From: Hydrogenophaga sp. | GTDB taxonomy: Bacteria; Pseudomonadota; Gammaproteobacteria; Burkholderiales; Burkholderiaceae_C | Reading direction: 5' to 3' | NCBI GenBank assembly: GCA_020047875.1 | Contig: JAIFNE010000021.1 | Location: 1-5,559 of the forward strand | DNA: 5,559 nt | In this document: one piece after another, positions 4,331-5,559 of the stretch | Layout: each line of letters opens with the position of its first letter | Numbering within the stretch: position 1 is the stretch's first letter | The notes under the pieces: model-generated | What the model saw: only the letters and a program-made list of their open reading frames with translations | What the model was told of the DNA's origin: nothing | Databases searched by the model: none | Made by a program: the position numbers and the translations under genes

Positions 4331-5559
4331 ATGTGCGGCATTGTGGCGGGGGTTTCAGGGCGCGATATCGTGCCGGTGCTGGTGCAGGGCCTGCAGCGGC
4401 TGGAGTACCGCGGGTACGACTCGTGTGGCGTGGCGATTCACGCCGGCGGCCTCAAGCGCGCGCGCAGCACCGCCCGGGTGGCCGAGCTGATCCAGCAGGT
4501 GAAAGCCGAACACATCGCCAGCGGCACCGGCATTGCCCACACCCGCTGGGCCACCCACGGGGTGCCTGCGGTGCACAACGCCCACCCCCATTTCAGCCCC
4601 GGTCCCCACAGCGCGCCCGACACCCCCGGGCGCGTGGCCCTGGTGCACAACGGCATCATTGAAAACCACGACGAGCTGCGCGCTGCGTTGCAGGCCAAAG
4701 GCTATGTGTTCGACAGCCAGACCGACACCGAAGTCATCGCCCACCTGATCGACTCGCTCTACGAAGGCGACATCTTCACCGCGCTGCAGGCCGCGGTGCA
4801 GCAGCTGCACGGCGCGTTTGCGCTGGCCGTGTTCCACAAGGACGAACCCCACCGCGTGGTGGGCGCGCGCGCCGGCTCACCGCTGATCCTGGGTGTGGGT
4901 CAAGGCCTGGATCAGGGCGGCGCCGAGCACTTCCTGGCCAGCGACGCGATGGCCCTGGCCGGCGTGACCGACCAGATCGTCTACCTGGAAGAGGGCGATC
5001 TGGTGGACCTGCAGCTCGGCCGCTACTGGGTGGCCGACCGCAGCGGCCGCCCGTTTGACGCCGCGCAGCGCCCGGTGAAAACCGTGCACGCCCACAGCGG
5101 CGCGGCCGAGCTGGGCCCCTACCGCCACTACATGCAAAAGGAAATCTTCGAGCAACCGCGCGCGATTGCCGACACGCTCGAAGGCGTCGTGGGCGTCACG
5201 CCCGAGCTGTTTGGCGACAGCGCCCACCGCGTGTTTCAGGGCATCGACAACGTGCTCATCCTGGCCTGCGGCACCAGCTACTACAGCGGCTGCACCGCCA
5301 AATACTGGCTGGAAGACATCGCCAAAATCCCCACCCAGGTGGAAGTGGCCAGCGAGTACCGCTACCGCACCAGCGTGCCCAACCCGCGCACCCTGGTGGT
5401 CACCATCACCCAGAGCGGCGAAACCGCCGACACCCTGGCCGCCCTGCGCCACGCGCAAGGCCTGGGCATGAAACACACGCTGACCATCTGCAACGTGGCG
5501 ACTTCCGCGATGGTGCGCGAGTGCGAGCTGGCCTACATCACCCGCGCCGGGGTCGAGAT
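4331..5559 (+). CDS. glmS: glutamine--fructose-6-phosphate aminotransferase (isomerizing), 3' truncated
   Basis: GlmS turns fructose-6-phosphate and glutamine into glucosamine-6-phosphate and glutamate, the first committed step towards UDP-GlcNAc, in the cytoplasm. The window shows 409 residues and two further bases, of roughly 610-640 expected. The N-terminal class-II glutaminase domain begins MCGIVAG, with Cys2 becoming the N-terminal nucleophile after Met removal. It continues with RLEYRGYDS (23-31), HTRWATHG (70-77), HNGIIEN (106-112), TDTEVIAH (131-138), AGSPL (181-185) and LEEGD (219-223). The linker carries YRHYMQKEIFEQP (264-276). The first sugar isomerase (SIS) domain has LACGTSYYSG (311-320), SEYRYR (341-346) and the sugar-phosphate-binding QSGETADT (361-368). 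Compared from memory with E. coli there is an insertion of about ten residues between HPHFS and VHNGII (about 90-104). All visible catalytic residues are intact. The second SIS domain lies outside the window. Confidence 0.97.
   Translation, partial: MCGIVAGVSGRDIVPVLVQGLQRLEYRGYDSCGVAIHAGGLKRARSTARVAELIQQVKAEHIASGTGIAHTRWATHGVPAVHNAHPHFSPGPHSAPDTPGRVALVHNGIIENHDELRAALQAKGYVFDSQTDTEVIAHLIDSLYEGDIFTALQAAVQQLHGAFALAVFHKDEPHRVVGARAGSPLILGVGQGLDQGGAEHFLASDAMALAGVTDQIVYLEEGDLVDLQLGRYWVADRSGRPFDAAQRPVKTVHAHSGAAELGPYRHYMQKEIFEQPRAIADTLEGVVGVTPELFGDSAHRVFQGIDNVLILACGTSYYSGCTAKYWLEDIAKIPTQVEVASEYRYRTSVPNPRTLVVTITQSGETADTLAALRHAQGLGMKHTLTICNVATSAMVRECELAYITRAGVE

Noticed and set aside
4877..5476. Minus-strand open frame antisense to glmS
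   Set aside because: Shadow of the well-conserved glmS coding frame; composition typical of complement translation.

Overview
This is a high-GC, protein-dense chromosomal window. It looks like a betaproteobacterium of the order Burkholderiales, most likely Comamonadaceae (Hydrogenophaga/Acidovorax-like). That placement is inferred from codon choice, the character of the GlmU and GlmS proteins, and the presence of DUF6279-type and DUF2726-type proteins. No database search was possible. There are no RNA genes, CRISPR arrays, insertion sequences or phage-like genes. I read it as an ordinary core region with interesting regulatory architecture, not a new defence or mobile system.

Layout, left to right: (1) 1-381 (+), the C-terminal end of a multi-pass ArsB/NhaD/SLC13-type permease, cut by the window edge. 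(2) 430-1368 (-), a DUF6279-like outer-membrane lipoprotein, convergent with the permease. (3) 1367-2779 (+), complete glmU, whose ATG overlaps the ATG of the lipoprotein gene head to head at a CATG. (4) 2764-2788, a hairpin plus U-tract that works as an intrinsic terminator on the minus strand and spans the glmU stop codon. (5) 2809-3564 (-), a membrane-anchored DUF2726 protein. (6) 3698-4195 (-), an Lrp/AsnC-family regulator. (7) 4196-4330, a compact divergent control region with several palindromes. (8) 4331-5559 (+), glmS, cut by the right edge after 409 residues.

GlmS makes glucosamine-6-phosphate and GlmU makes UDP-N-acetylglucosamine, so the window carries the first and last steps of the UDP-GlcNAc pathway that feeds peptidoglycan and lipopolysaccharide. 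The phosphoglucosamine mutase glmM is not present here. The Lrp-type regulator shares its upstream region with glmS. It is therefore a reasonable candidate to regulate itself and possibly glmS, in response to an amino acid or nitrogen signal; this is inference. The lipoprotein and the DUF2726 protein have no known role, although both are predicted to be in the envelope.

The only non-coding stretches are 382-429, 2780-2808, 3565-3697 and 4196-4330. None exceeds 300 bases.
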